A stretch of 64,000 bases of DNA from Lysinibacillus alkalisoli (GTDB taxonomy: Bacteria > Bacillota > Bacilli > Bacillales_A > Planococcaceae): the NCBI RefSeq assembly GCF_014643595.1, contig NZ_BMJT01000013.1, positions 1-64,000 on the forward strand, written 5' to 3'. A program made the position numbers and the translations under genes. The notes under the pieces were generated by a model. That model did not search any database and was not told the origin of the DNA. It was given only the letters and a program-made list of their open reading frames with translations. This document shows, in pieces, positions 48,501-57,650 of the stretch; positions within the stretch are counted from its first letter, which is position 1, and every line of letters starts with the position of its first letter.

Positions 48501-50096
48501 ATGGCTAAAAAGAAGAAAAATAAGAAGTCGCAAGCATCGAAACCTCAAATTAAAATCAAGAAAAAAGAAGCGAATTCAATAAATAAAAAGAAGATTTCCA
48601 ATTTCACCACTCATGCAGCAAGTAAAAGCAAAAACGCTACGAAGGGTTGGAATGCGTTATCGGGATCCTTTAAAGAGGATATCGAAAACAATACTAAGAC
48701 GCTACGGGAGCGATCGCGAGACATCTATTATGGTGGTGGAGTAGGTGCGGGCGCGATTAAAGGAGTCGTTACAAGTGTCATCGGGTCTGGTCTTAAGCCT
48801 AAATTTAATATTGATTCTGAATTTCTTAACATGTCACGCGAAGAAGCTAAAGCTTGGGAAGCCAAAACTAAGCGAGAATTTGCGCTTTGGGCAGAAAGTA
48901 CAAATGCTGACGCCGAGAGAATAGACAATTTCTATGAGTTACAAGAACTGGCTTTTTTATCTCACTTGATGTCAGGTGATGCATTTGCCTTGTTGCCGCA
49001 AAAAAAGCGCGTGAATTGGCCATATCAAACTTGTGTAAAATTAATTGAAGCGGACAGGTGCGTAACACCATACGAAAAAAATATGCTAACAGAAGATAAA
49101 GTCATTAATGGAGTCGAGGTTGATTCAACAGGCGAAGTTGTGGCTTTTTATATTGCAAATAAATTCCCTACATCAGGATTTATTAGCGAAGAAGACTGTG
49201 TAAGAGTTGAAAAGTACGGCAAGAAAAGCGGTAGGAATAACGTTCTACACATCATGATAAGAGAAAGACCAGAACAGCGAAGAGGCGTGCCGTTCTTATC
49301 GCTGATATTGCCAGGGTTGAAGCAACTAGAAAGGTACATGGATGCGGAGTTGATGGCAGCCGTTATTAATGCTTTTTACACCGTTTTTATCACAAGTGGC
49401 CAAGAGGAAGTAAGTAAAAGTGATTTGTCACCGTTGCATTACGATGACGATGATAGCGACTACGATTATGATGATACACCAGACGTGAAATTGGGAAATG
49501 GCACAGTTAATTATTTACGAGAAGGCGAAAAGCCTATCGAAACAAATCCAGGGCGACCTAATACAGCATTCGAGGGGTTTATAACGGCGATATGCAGACA
49601 AATGGGAGCAACGTTGGAAGTGCCGTATGAAGTGCTGTTGAAACACTTTACAGCTTCCTATTCCGCATCGAGAGCCGCGCAATTAGAAGCTAACAAAATG
49701 TATCGTAAGAAAAGGGAACGTTTTGCGACCGATTTTTGCCAACCAATTTATGAAGAGTGGTTAGCTGAAGCGGTAGCGAACGGCAGAATTTACGCGCCAG
49801 GGTTCTTTGAGGATCCGTTGATTCGCAAAGCTTATTCTAAGGCTGAGTGGAATGGCCCTGCACAAGGGCAACTCGACCCGTTGAAAGAGACGAAGGCTAG
49901 TGTGCTGAAGATGGAAAATGGCCTTTCAACAGGCGAAAAGGAGGCTATGGAATTGACGGGTACAGAATTTGAAAGTAATCATAGAACACTAGTAGACGAA
50001 CACAATATGCGCGTGCAGGACGGATTAACAAAAGAGTTAACGCAAGAGATTTTAGATGAGTCGGATGAGTCAGAAGAAGGAGGTGAAGAACAATGA
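48501..50096 (+). CDS. portal protein (lambda family)
   Basis: The 531 aa protein has a Lys-rich N-terminus and the lambda-type portal signatures RDIYYGGGVGAGAIKG, VVTSVIGSGLKPKF, and YSASRAAQLEANKMYRKKR near the C-terminus. It forms the dodecameric DNA channel at one head vertex. It overlaps the protease gene by four bases. Confidence 0.93.
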   Translation: MAKKKKNKKSQASKPQIKIKKKEANSINKKKISNFTTHAASKSKNATKGWNALSGSFKEDIENNTKTLRERSRDIYYGGGVGAGAIKGVVTSVIGSGLKPKFNIDSEFLNMSREEAKAWEAKTKREFALWAESTNADAERIDNFYELQELAFLSHLMSGDAFALLPQKKRVNWPYQTCVKLIEADRCVTPYEKNMLTEDKVINGVEVDSTGEVVAFYIANKFPTSGFISEEDCVRVEKYGKKSGRNNVLHIMIRERPEQRRGVPFLSLILPGLKQLERYMDAELMAAVINAFYTVFITSGQEEVSKSDLSPLHYDDDDSDYDYDDTPDVKLGNGTVNYLREGEKPIETNPGRPNTAFEGFITAICRQMGATLEVPYEVLLKHFTASYSASRAAQLEANKMYRKKRERFATDFCQPIYEEWLAEAVANGRIYAPGFFEDPLIRKAYSKAEWNGPAQGQLDPLKETKASVLKMENGLSTGEKEAMELTGTEFESNHRTLVDEHNMRVQDGLTKELTQEILDESDESEEGGEEQ

Positions 50097-51238
50097 CAAC
50101 AATCAAGATAAGAGGCCCAATTGTAGACGCTGATGAAGCGTGGATTTACGATTGGTTCGGCATGCAGCACACAACAGCAGAAAAAGTGGAAAAGGAACTC
50201 AACGAAGCAAGTGGCAAAGTGACGGTCATAATCAATAGCCCTGGTGGTTCTGTTTACGAAGCTAACGAAATCTACCACATGCTTAAAAAGTACAGTGAAA
50301 CAAATGAATTATCTGTAGAAATTGCAGGAATTGCCGCATCTGCCGCATCGTATATCGCAACGGCCGCAAAAGATGTCGCCATTTCACCGTTGGCGCAAAT
50401 TATGGTTCACAACGCATCTGCTGTTAGTCGCGGAGATTATAGGGATATGCAACATACTAGTGATGTGTTACAAAAAGTAAATAAATCAATCGTCAATGCG
50501 TATATGTTAAAAACAGGCCTAAAAGAAGAGGAATTGCTCCAAATGATGAACAACGAAACTTACATGGGAGCGCAAGAGGCTGTCGATAAAGGATTTGCTA
50601 ACCGAGTTTTATTTGATGACGGAGCGGTGAAGTTCGCCGCATCTGCTTTAACAAGTGAATTTCTGCCGCGCGGCGTCATCGAGAAGATGCAAAAGGATGC
50701 AATTACGATAAAAGAGAGAAAAGGAAATGTTGCAAAAACAGGCGGAATTGACAAAAACACCAAAAACGTTACAGAAGATGACGGAAACATTGCAAAAAAG
50801 CATGAAAACAACTCGGACGACAGAAAGTCGCCAGTCGCCAGTGAAGGAGAAGGGGGAAAAGAAATGACATACGAAGAATTAAAAAATAATCATCCGGAAC
50901 TTTTCAATCAAATCAAAAACGAAGGGTTTAAAGCGGGTGTACAAGAAGAAAATGCGCGCATTAAAAGTATTGACTCCTTGTCTAGTACTGGAATGGAAGA
51001 ATTGTTGAACAAAGCGAAGTATGAGGAATCAATGGATGCGGGTCAATTAGCAATTGAAATCTTAAATAAACAAGCTGAAATTGGGAAGAATCATACAAAA
51101 AATGTAGAAGAAGATGCAATGGCATTAGAAAATGTAAAAAATAAGGCTACTGACGACGAGGAAAACAAGAAGGCGCAAGAAGCGATTAAAAACGTGGCGG
51201 GCTTAGAAAACATCTTTAAAAGTGGAGGTGTATTGTAA
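50093..51238 (+). CDS. ClpP-type head maturation protease with scaffold region
   Basis: Residues 1-190 form a ClpP/SppA-like protease: INSPGGSVYEANEIY, the nucleophile Ser in AGIAASAASYIA, and the His in IMVHNASA. Residues ~200-381 are acidic, helical and low in complexity, as expected for a fused scaffold that is cleaved out during capsid maturation. This arrangement matches lambda gpC/Nu3. Confidence 0.92.
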   Translation: MTTIKIRGPIVDADEAWIYDWFGMQHTTAEKVEKELNEASGKVTVIINSPGGSVYEANEIYHMLKKYSETNELSVEIAGIAASAASYIATAAKDVAISPLAQIMVHNASAVSRGDYRDMQHTSDVLQKVNKSIVNAYMLKTGLKEEELLQMMNNETYMGAQEAVDKGFANRVLFDDGAVKFAASALTSEFLPRGVIEKMQKDAITIKERKGNVAKTGGIDKNTKNVTEDDGNIAKKHENNSDDRKSPVASEGEGGKEMTYEELKNNHPELFNQIKNEGFKAGVQEENARIKSIDSLSSTGMEELLNKAKYEESMDAGQLAIEILNKQAEIGKNHTKNVEEDAMALENVKNKATDDEENKKAQEAIKNVAGLENIFKSGGVL

Positions 51239-51606
51239 TGCGAGAATTAAACGAAACTGTCGGCGTTTTTCAGCCAGATAAATTAATTTTAGATCCAACA
51301 TATCCGCAACAGGTCGGGTCTGGTGTTTTTGCTGACCAGGCGACTCCGACTTTAATTTTGCGAGGTCAGTTATTAGCTAAAAACGCAGAAGGGAAATTAG
51401 TTTTAGCCGGAGCGGATAATAAAGATCATTTATCTATTTGTTTAACGGATACGATGGTCGAAAAAGAAACTGTCGGAGAAGTATTATTAGCTGGAGCGGT
51501 TAACGCAAACGGTATTATTGTACCTGAAGGCGAAGATGTGTACAGCTACAAAGAAGATTTACGCGCAAACAATATTTATATCAAAAATACAATTGGAGGT
51601 ATGTGA
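51238..51606 (+). CDS. head decoration protein (lambda gpD family)
   Basis: The 122 aa protein has the gpD-family pattern LILDPTYPQQVGSGVFAD, ILRGQLLAKN and IYIKNTIGGM. It probably trimerises on the expanded capsid. TAATG overlap with the protease gene. Confidence 0.85.
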   Translation: MRELNETVGVFQPDKLILDPTYPQQVGSGVFADQATPTLILRGQLLAKNAEGKLVLAGADNKDHLSICLTDTMVEKETVGEVLLAGAVNANGIIVPEGEDVYSYKEDLRANNIYIKNTIGGM

Positions 51607-51608
51607 GT

Positions 51609-52685
51609 ATGCCAGTGCAATATTTTACAACACGTTCACTTTTGGAAGTGATTACAAAGGTTAAACCACCAACAACGTTTTTAACAGATCTCTTTTTTGG
51701 TGTTGAAAAATACTTTGATACAGAAGAAGTGTTAATTGATTATAAAAAAGACGGCGAAACAGTAGCGCCATTTGTTGCACCAATGACAAAAGGCATCACG
51801 GTAGAGCGAGAAGGTTATAAAACAAAGAAAATTGTAGCGCCTCGCTTAGCTCCGCAGCGTAATATGCAAATCGAAGACCTTAACCATCGCTTTGCGGGTG
51901 AAGATTTTTCGAGCCAAAAAACACCACAAGAGCGACAAAACGAACTAACAATGCAAGATTATGCGGATTTGGAAAAAATGAATATCCGAGCAAAAGAATT
52001 AATGTCTAGTCAAGTATTACTTGGTGGCGAAGTGATTGTACGAGGATTCACAAGCGACGAACGAAATAATTTTGTTGAACAAGTGATTCGATATGAACAC
52101 GATTTGCAAATTATGCTCACCGGCGATGACAAATGGGGTGGCGTAAAACCAAATGTAATGAAAGACATTACCAATGCTGAGCAACAAGTGGCAACAAAGT
52201 CAGGTAAAGTACCAGACGTTATTATCATGGGTGCAGACGCTTATGAAACAGCACTTGAAGATGAAAAATTCTTAAAAAAATTGGATAATCGTCGCGTGAA
52301 TTTAGGGACAATCGAACCTAAATTTATAGACCCATCGGTTAAATTAGTTGGCGAGATTGGTCAAATGCAGGTATATGTATATTATGGACAATATCAAGAA
52401 ACGCATGATCTAGACGGCAAGCTGTTGGCAAAGCCGATTATGAAGCCTTTTGTGCCAGGCAACAAAGTGATTGTAGCTGTTAGTAATGTACATGGCTATG
52501 GCTATGGCGTAGTCACTCAAATGGAGAGCGACGGAAACTTTAAGTCGTATAAAGCAAAGTCTGTACCGAAAATCATCACTGATATTGCCAACGATAATAA
52601 ATTATTGCGTTTGACATCGCGACCTGTGCCGATGGTAAGTGATGCTGATACGTGGGCTGTTATTACTGTTATGGATGAGGTGTAA
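51609..52685 (+). CDS. major capsid protein (lambda gpE family)
   Basis: ATG 51609, eight bases after GGAGGT, gives 358 aa; a GTG at 51603 is an alternative. The family pattern is TTRSLLEVITKVKPPTTFL, APRLAPQRNM, and a C-terminal MKPFVPGNKVIVAVS. It should adopt the HK97 fold and build the icosahedral shell. Confidence 0.93.
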   Translation: MPVQYFTTRSLLEVITKVKPPTTFLTDLFFGVEKYFDTEEVLIDYKKDGETVAPFVAPMTKGITVEREGYKTKKIVAPRLAPQRNMQIEDLNHRFAGEDFSSQKTPQERQNELTMQDYADLEKMNIRAKELMSSQVLLGGEVIVRGFTSDERNNFVEQVIRYEHDLQIMLTGDDKWGGVKPNVMKDITNAEQQVATKSGKVPDVIIMGADAYETALEDEKFLKKLDNRRVNLGTIEPKFIDPSVKLVGEIGQMQVYVYYGQYQETHDLDGKLLAKPIMKPFVPGNKVIVAVSNVHGYGYGVVTQMESDGNFKSYKAKSVPKIITDIANDNKLLRLTSRPVPMVSDADTWAVITVMDEV

Positions 52686-52687
52686 AA

Positions 52688-53068
52688 ATGTATAAATGCT
52701 TGCAATATCTAAAGGTAAATGGTGTTTATGTAAACAAAGGTGATAAAGTAGACCTTTCTTCATTGACTGCGCAAGAAATTGCACAGTTAGAAAAGAAAGG
52801 GATTGTAGTAAAGGTATCAAATGCAACAGTGAAAGAGGTTCAACAACCAGCAATCGGAGTAAAGAGCGATAGCGGAGACATGACTGAAGAAGAAGCGCGC
52901 GCGGAGTTATTAGAAAAAATTACTCATTCCGTAGCTGTCAAAGAACTCGAATTACTAGGTGCGGATTTTAAGAAAAATGCATCTTTAGAAACATTGGTAG
53001 AAATCATTCTAGCGAATGAAGAATACGAGAATCATTTCTTTGATTACATCGATGCCAATGGACTTTAA
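52688..53068 (+). CDS. head-tail joining region protein with HeH-like tail
   Basis: The 126 aa protein begins MYKCLQYLKVNGVYVNKGD, a small beta unit often found in these phages. Its C-terminal part (TEEEARAELLEKITHSVAVK) looks like a HeH/LEM-type helical module. The position corresponds to lambda gpFI. Function inferred from position. Confidence 0.65.
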   Translation: MYKCLQYLKVNGVYVNKGDKVDLSSLTAQEIAQLEKKGIVVKVSNATVKEVQQPAIGVKSDSGDMTEEEARAELLEKITHSVAVKELELLGADFKKNASLETLVEIILANEEYENHFFDYIDANGL

Positions 53069-53384
53069 AAAAAGAATTGCTGCAGATATAACTAAAGTAT
53101 TTCTTGACAATAAATTTTTTGGTGAAGAAGTCACGATAAATGGTATGCAGACAACTGTGGTTATAGATGAGGATGCGTTGCATGAGCGTAATTTAGCCAT
53201 TATTAAAAGTGGCAAAATACACACAGACGACATCCTTTTTTATTGTGAAAAAAAATTCTTTAAGAATGGCATCCCGAGACCAGAAAAGCGAATGAATTTT
53301 AACGAAAAGGAGTACACAATTACTAGCGTTAAAGATGATATGTGGATGCTAACCATAACGTTACAGCGATACGGAGGCAGATAA
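53052..53384 (+). CDS. head-tail connector (gpFII-like)
   Basis: ATG 53052 (or 53058) gives ~110 aa: PMDFKKRIAADITKVFLDN, TTVVIDEDAL, a middle DILFYCEKKFF and a C-terminal MWMLTITLQRYGG. Length, beta content and position match lambda gpFII-type connectors. It starts inside the preceding gene. Confidence 0.65.
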   Translation: MPMDFKKRIAADITKVFLDNKFFGEEVTINGMQTTVVIDEDALHERNLAIIKSGKIHTDDILFYCEKKFFKNGIPRPEKRMNFNEKEYTITSVKDDMWMLTITLQRYGGR

Positions 53385-53981
53385 ATGGTTGTAAGTGTAC
53401 ACGTTGACAAACAAAGAATTAAAGAAATAAAAAGTCAGTTGGACGCGTTGCAGAATGAAGCGCCATCTGTTATATCAAGGTCGATGAATAGAGCTATTAC
53501 GGCTATAGCGACATCCGTTAATAAAGGTATACGGAAAGAGTATAGAGTTGAAGCAGCATCTGTTAAAAAAGCTATGAAAAAAAAGAATGCATCTGCTGCT
53601 AATCTATCAGCTAGCGTACAAGTTAGCGGAAGTCCGATAGGGTTAAACAGGTTTAAGGTATCTCCTAAAACAGTTAATCCTAAAAGACGTTCGCAGCTAA
53701 AGATATCTGTAAAGAAAACAGGTGGTGGTACTATACCAGGGGCTTTCAATGCTGATGTAAATGGCATCAAAGTAATGAAAAGAACTGGTGTTGTGCATAC
53801 TGCAACAAAAGGTAACTATGCAGGTAAACGACGGGAAAAGATTGAAAGAAAGTTTGGACCATCTGTCCCTCAAATGGCAAAGAACGAAGAAATAGCAAGT
53901 GCAGCTAGAAGGCGTGGCGGAGAGGTATTTGAGGACCGGTTGAAGCACGAGATACAAAGGTTGTTAGGGAGTGGTAGTTAA
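53385..53981 (+). CDS. prophage minor tail protein Z (GPZ family)
   Basis: The 198 aa basic protein has a helical N-terminus (VISRSMNRAITAIATSVNKG), KEYRVEAASVKKAMKKK and PQMAKNEEIASAARRRGGE. This fits the lambda gpZ/GPZ family of tail-completion proteins. It starts directly after the previous stop and overlaps the next gene. Confidence 0.78.
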   Translation: MVVSVHVDKQRIKEIKSQLDALQNEAPSVISRSMNRAITAIATSVNKGIRKEYRVEAASVKKAMKKKNASAANLSASVQVSGSPIGLNRFKVSPKTVNPKRRSQLKISVKKTGGGTIPGAFNADVNGIKVMKRTGVVHTATKGNYAGKRREKIERKFGPSVPQMAKNEEIASAARRRGGEVFEDRLKHEIQRLLGSGS

Positions 53982-54511
53982 TGTCGCCATCAGATTTACA
54001 AAATGAAATTATGAAAAGGCTAAGGGTTTTGTTGGAAAATTTCCCTTTAGACACAAAAGGCGCCGTCCCGTTATCTGATAACGATATCACGCCATTTAAA
54101 GTTTTTAGACAGTCGTTACCAGAAACGCTTCACGACATGGATGATTATCGTGAAGAAGATGAAAAAGACAAGGATGTTTACCCATTTGCTATAGTCAACT
54201 TGCCTGGCGGACAGCAAGAAAGCTATGGCGCATCACAAATAGAACCAATTGCTATTTTAATAGGCATAAAAAATAAAGATAGAGACAACAGGGGATTTTC
54301 TGATGTTGTCGAGGTGGTACAGGTCATCATGGACAATTTTAATGCCAATCCAATCGTTAATGATTTATACGTTATGCAATACCCGATAAAATGGCTACCT
54401 TATGAGGAAGAAAACACGTTTCCGTATTTCTTCGCGCAAATCGAGATGCGCTTTGAGATTGAAACAACAACATATAGAGGAGGTTTAGACGATGACGAAA
54501 GAAAATGGTGA
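53981..54511 (+). CDS. tail completion/terminator-type protein
   Basis: The 176 aa protein has PFAIVNLPGGQQESYGASQ, IAILIGIKNKDRDNRGF and a C-terminal PYFFAQIEMRFEIETTTYR. The fold pattern and position resemble the gene that caps the tail tube at the head side in lambda/P2-type tails. The assignment rests mostly on position. Confidence 0.6.
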   Translation: MSPSDLQNEIMKRLRVLLENFPLDTKGAVPLSDNDITPFKVFRQSLPETLHDMDDYREEDEKDKDVYPFAIVNLPGGQQESYGASQIEPIAILIGIKNKDRDNRGFSDVVEVVQVIMDNFNANPIVNDLYVMQYPIKWLPYEEENTFPYFFAQIEMRFEIETTTYRGGLDDDERKW

Positions 54512-54824
54512 GGTAGAAGTACGCACAGCAAGAAAAGTGCCTGCTGTAAAAAAAAGTGAGTCAACAGAAAAGGTAGAAGTGTTGAGCGAAAAAAAGATAT
54601 ATGTCGGGCCAGGTAAACCTGGGCTTGTGACTAATACCGTTTATGACGGTGGGTATCCCATATTTATTAAAGAAATGATTGAAGAGTGTCCAGAAATTGA
54701 AAAACTGATGGTAGCAATTAAAGACTACTCAACAGCACAACAAAAAATAAGAGAAAAAGGCACATTAGAACACGCTCACGCTGAAAAGATAATGGCTTAT
54801 TTTAAAAAGGAGGGTAATCAATAA
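54492..54824 (+). CDS. unknown phage structural-region protein (110 aa)
   Basis: GAGGAGG precedes the ATG. A charged N-terminus leads to KKIYVGPGKPGLVTNTVYDG and a helical C-terminus (IEKLMVAIKDYSTAQQKI). It lies between the completion protein and the sheath gene and overlaps both. Not recognised beyond that. Confidence 0.6.
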   Translation: MTKENGEVEVRTARKVPAVKKSESTEKVEVLSEKKIYVGPGKPGLVTNTVYDGGYPIFIKEMIEECPEIEKLMVAIKDYSTAQQKIREKGTLEHAHAEKIMAYFKKEGNQ

Positions 54825-56254
54825 TGGCTTTTAGACACGGAGTTTACACCAACGAAAAACCAACGAGTATGATTGCGCCAGTTACAGCAGATGCATCATT
54901 GCCGATTGTCGTAGGGACAGCACCAATAAATTTAACGGATAAATACTTGGTCAACGAACCTGTCCTAAGTTTTAATTACGCCGAAGCTACACAAAAGTTG
55001 GGGTTTAGCAACGACTTTAAAAACTACACATTATGTGAGTCTATGTATTCACAATTTGCGTTGTTTGGTGTCGGGCCTGTTGTGTTTATCAACGTACTAG
55101 ATCCAAGCAAACACAAAAAAGAAGGTCAACAAGAATTAATTTTTGTTGATGGGAAAGCTACTATTAATAAAGAGGGTGTACTTAAAGATACATTGGTGTT
55201 AAGCGGATTTAAAAACAAGGATGGTCAAGAAGTTGATGGTATCGAAACAGAGTTAGCGTACAGTGATGAAGGTCATCTGAATATTTTTGCTCCTGATACA
55301 ATCGCTGAAGCATCAGCCCAATTTGATGAATTAGATCCGACTATGGTTACAGCAGATGATATTGTAGGCGGGGTAGATGTTGACGGTAATTATAAAGGTT
55401 TAGAGTTAGTAGCTCACGTATTCCCGTTATTCCGGCTTGTTCCTGGTACTATTATTTGCCCCAAGTACAGCACAAATCCTTTAGTAGCGGCAGTTATGGA
55501 AGCGAAATCTCAATACATCAATGGTGTATTCCAAGCGATCTCGATCCCGGACATATCAACTGAAGAGGTGACCGACTATACAAAAGTAGCGAAGGCTAAA
55601 AATGACAATAACATTGCGTCGACTTATCAATTTGCAACGTGGCCAATGGCATCGTTAGGTGGTAAAGTTATGCATCTAAGCACTCAATTAGCTAGTTTAA
55701 TGGGGATTGTTGATGCGGATAATGAGGGAGTACCTTACGTATCACCATCTAATAAAAACTTAAAGATGGACAGTGCTGTTTTAGCAGATGGTACGCCAGT
55801 TGTATTAGGGGTAGACCAGGCCAACTATTTAAACGGTCAAGGCATTGTTACAACCGTTAACTTTATTGGTGGCCATAAACTTTGGGGTAACCGTACAGCT
55901 GCATATCCAGCTAACTCAGATGCCAAAGACGCTTTTATCCCTTTACGTCGCATGTTTAACTATGTAACAAACACGCTCGTACTGACTTACTGGAATAAAG
56001 TTGACGAGCCTGGTAATCCTAAATTAATCGAGTCGGTAGTACGTAGTGTTAACACATGGCTTGATGGATTAACTGCAGAAGGTAAGTTACTTGGGGGGCG
56101 AGTAGAGTTTAGGCGAGAGTTAAATCCTACTACAGCGTTACTTGATGGTAAATATAAGTTTTCAGTATTTTTAACGCCACCAACGCCTGCAGAGGAGATT
56201 TCGTTTGAATTAGAGTTGGATATTAACTACTTTGACGCCTTATTTACGGCATAA
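54824..56254 (+). CDS. contractile tail sheath protein
   Basis: The 476 aa protein has the sheath family N-terminus (FRHGVYTNEKPTSMIAPV, then LPIVVGTAP), a variable middle, and the C-terminal conserved core (GVDQANYLNGQGIVTTVNFI, GHKLWGNRTA and FIPLRRMFNYV). It forms the contracting outer tube of a myovirus tail. Confidence 0.95.
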   Translation: MAFRHGVYTNEKPTSMIAPVTADASLPIVVGTAPINLTDKYLVNEPVLSFNYAEATQKLGFSNDFKNYTLCESMYSQFALFGVGPVVFINVLDPSKHKKEGQQELIFVDGKATINKEGVLKDTLVLSGFKNKDGQEVDGIETELAYSDEGHLNIFAPDTIAEASAQFDELDPTMVTADDIVGGVDVDGNYKGLELVAHVFPLFRLVPGTIICPKYSTNPLVAAVMEAKSQYINGVFQAISIPDISTEEVTDYTKVAKAKNDNNIASTYQFATWPMASLGGKVMHLSTQLASLMGIVDADNEGVPYVSPSNKNLKMDSAVLADGTPVVLGVDQANYLNGQGIVTTVNFIGGHKLWGNRTAAYPANSDAKDAFIPLRRMFNYVTNTLVLTYWNKVDEPGNPKLIESVVRSVNTWLDGLTAEGKLLGGRVEFRRELNPTTALLDGKYKFSVFLTPPTPAEEISFELELDINYFDALFTA

Positions 56255-56268
56255 GGGAGGGATAAAAC

Positions 56269-56775
56269 ATGTTAGAAACACTGAATGATTACAGAACGTA
56301 TTATGACAATAAATTTGTAGGGACAGCAGAAGTAGAGTTACCTGAACTTGTGTGGAAGTCAGATACCACGACAGGAGCGGGTTATCTGGGTGATGTGGAC
56401 ACTATTGCTGTAGGACACTTGGAAGCTATGGAAATGACGCTCAGTTTCCACACAGCTAATGAAATTATGCATAAATTAGCTGCACCTAAAACGCACGAAC
56501 TTGTGTTTAGAGCAAGTTTGCAAGGGAGAGAAACTGCACGTAGTAAAATCACACAACTTGGTTATCGAGTAACGGTATTGTGTGAACCTAAATCTAATAG
56601 TTTAGGTAAAATGGTTGCTGCTGCAAAGATGGAGAGTGGCATTACAATGGCTGTTAACTATATCGAAATTGCGATTAATGGTAAAGTCATTACAAAAATC
56701 GATAAACTAAACTACATTTGTGTAATTGACGGCGTGGATTACGCGGAAGAAATCCGAAAAAATATTGGAATGTAA
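56269..56775 (+). CDS. major tail tube protein (P2 FII-like)
   Basis: The 168 aa protein reads MLETLNDYRTYYDNKFVGTA, EVELPELVWKSDTTTGAGYL and NYIEIAINGKVITKIDKLN, typical of P2-type tube proteins. It forms the rigid inner tube inside the sheath. AGGGAGG precedes the ATG. Confidence 0.92.
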   Translation: MLETLNDYRTYYDNKFVGTAEVELPELVWKSDTTTGAGYLGDVDTIAVGHLEAMEMTLSFHTANEIMHKLAAPKTHELVFRASLQGRETARSKITQLGYRVTVLCEPKSNSLGKMVAAAKMESGITMAVNYIEIAINGKVITKIDKLNYICVIDGVDYAEEIRKNIGM

Positions 56776-56808
56776 TATAAAAAATTAGTATAAAAGGAGT
56801 TTTTTGAA

Positions 56809-57465
56809 ATGAAAGAAAATAAACAATATCAAACTGAAACGGTTGCTCCAGCGCAGCCGTTTTTAAATGCAGAAAAAGAACAAATGGAGCAATTACAGCG
56901 AAAATCACGTGAATTGGGGGAAGCTACACAAATGAGCGCTATAGAGGGAGTGTCTGTATTAACTGGGATGTCGCCAGGAGTACAAGCGCAACTAAATGAA
57001 CTTGCTGCTATTAAAGCAGCTCAAAAAGCGGAACAAGAACCTAAAAAAGAAATTGAAGAAGTGAAACCGCAAGTAAGTGACATCTCGTCAGAAGTACAAG
57101 CGCAATTGGATGAGTTGGCGGCACTTAAAGAGGCAGAGAAAAACAAGCAAGAGGAGCAAGAGAAAGATCCTGAATATGTAAAATTCGCTAAGCCTTATAA
57201 ATTTGAAGGTAAAGAATATAAAGGTATTAAATTAGAATTTGATGAAATGACAGGCGCAGATATCTTAGAAGCTGAGGAGGAATTTATTCAAACAAAAACC
57301 CAAACTGCAGCACAAACCCCATTAAAAGAACTATCAAAAGGGTACCTTGCCTTCTTTGCTGCGAGAGCTTGTGCTCAACCAGTAGATTTTATTTTAGGAT
57401 TAGATGGCAAATCTTTTGCAAAGATTACGCGTAAAGCACAAAGTTTTTTGCTAGCAGAGGACTAA
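56809..57465 (+). CDS. tail assembly chaperone (P2 gpE/TAC-like), zero-frame product
   Basis: The 218 aa protein has a conserved C-terminal chaperone part (YVKFAKPYKFEGKEYKGIKL, EFDEMTGADILEAEEEF, LAFFAARACAQPVDFI). The first ~120 residues are a charged helical extension carrying a duplicated unit VQAQLNELAAIK / VQAQLDELAALK (about residues 62 and 97). Near the 3' end T-TTT-TTG (57444-57450) allows a -1 shift into a long open frame. Confidence 0.82.
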   Translation: MKENKQYQTETVAPAQPFLNAEKEQMEQLQRKSRELGEATQMSAIEGVSVLTGMSPGVQAQLNELAAIKAAQKAEQEPKKEIEEVKPQVSDISSEVQAQLDELAALKEAEKNKQEEQEKDPEYVKFAKPYKFEGKEYKGIKLEFDEMTGADILEAEEEFIQTKTQTAAQTPLKELSKGYLAFFAARACAQPVDFILGLDGKSFAKITRKAQSFLLAED

Positions 57466-57650
57466 AAAAAGAACCTGGAAAAACAATAAGAAAGTTAACA
57501 TTATATTGCAGTGAAGCGACCAAGAGTGAGGTCGCTTTTTTCTTGTCTTTGAGTTTATTTAGCCTTAATAACTGGCTGTTAGAAATAAACGAAAGAGTGA
57601 AGGAAAAAAATACAGCAATGGAAAACACTAAAAAGAGAAGAGGTGGTTAG
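57444..57650 (+). CDS. -1 frameshift extension of the tail chaperone
   Basis: After slippage on T-TTT-TTG the -1 frame reads ASRGLKKEPGKTIRKLTLYC and continues to LNNWLLEINERVKEKN and KKRRGG. It stays open for about 67 codons and ends at TAG 57648-57650, directly before the tape measure start. Long-tailed phages use this arrangement (G/GT in lambda, E/E' in P2) to make a chaperone with a tape-measure-binding tail. Confidence 0.82.
   Translation, partial: FFASRGLKKEPGKTIRKLTLYCSEATKSEVAFFLSLSLFSLNNWLLEINERVKEKNTAMENTKKRRGG
57515..57542 (+). terminator. terminator-like hairpin inside the frameshift region
   Basis: AGCGACC (57515-57521) pairs with GGTCGCT (57530-57536), followed by TTTTTCT. 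It has the form of an intrinsic terminator but lies inside the frameshift extension. It may lower tape measure expression, or act as RNA structure near the slip site (about 65 bases away). Confidence 0.6.
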
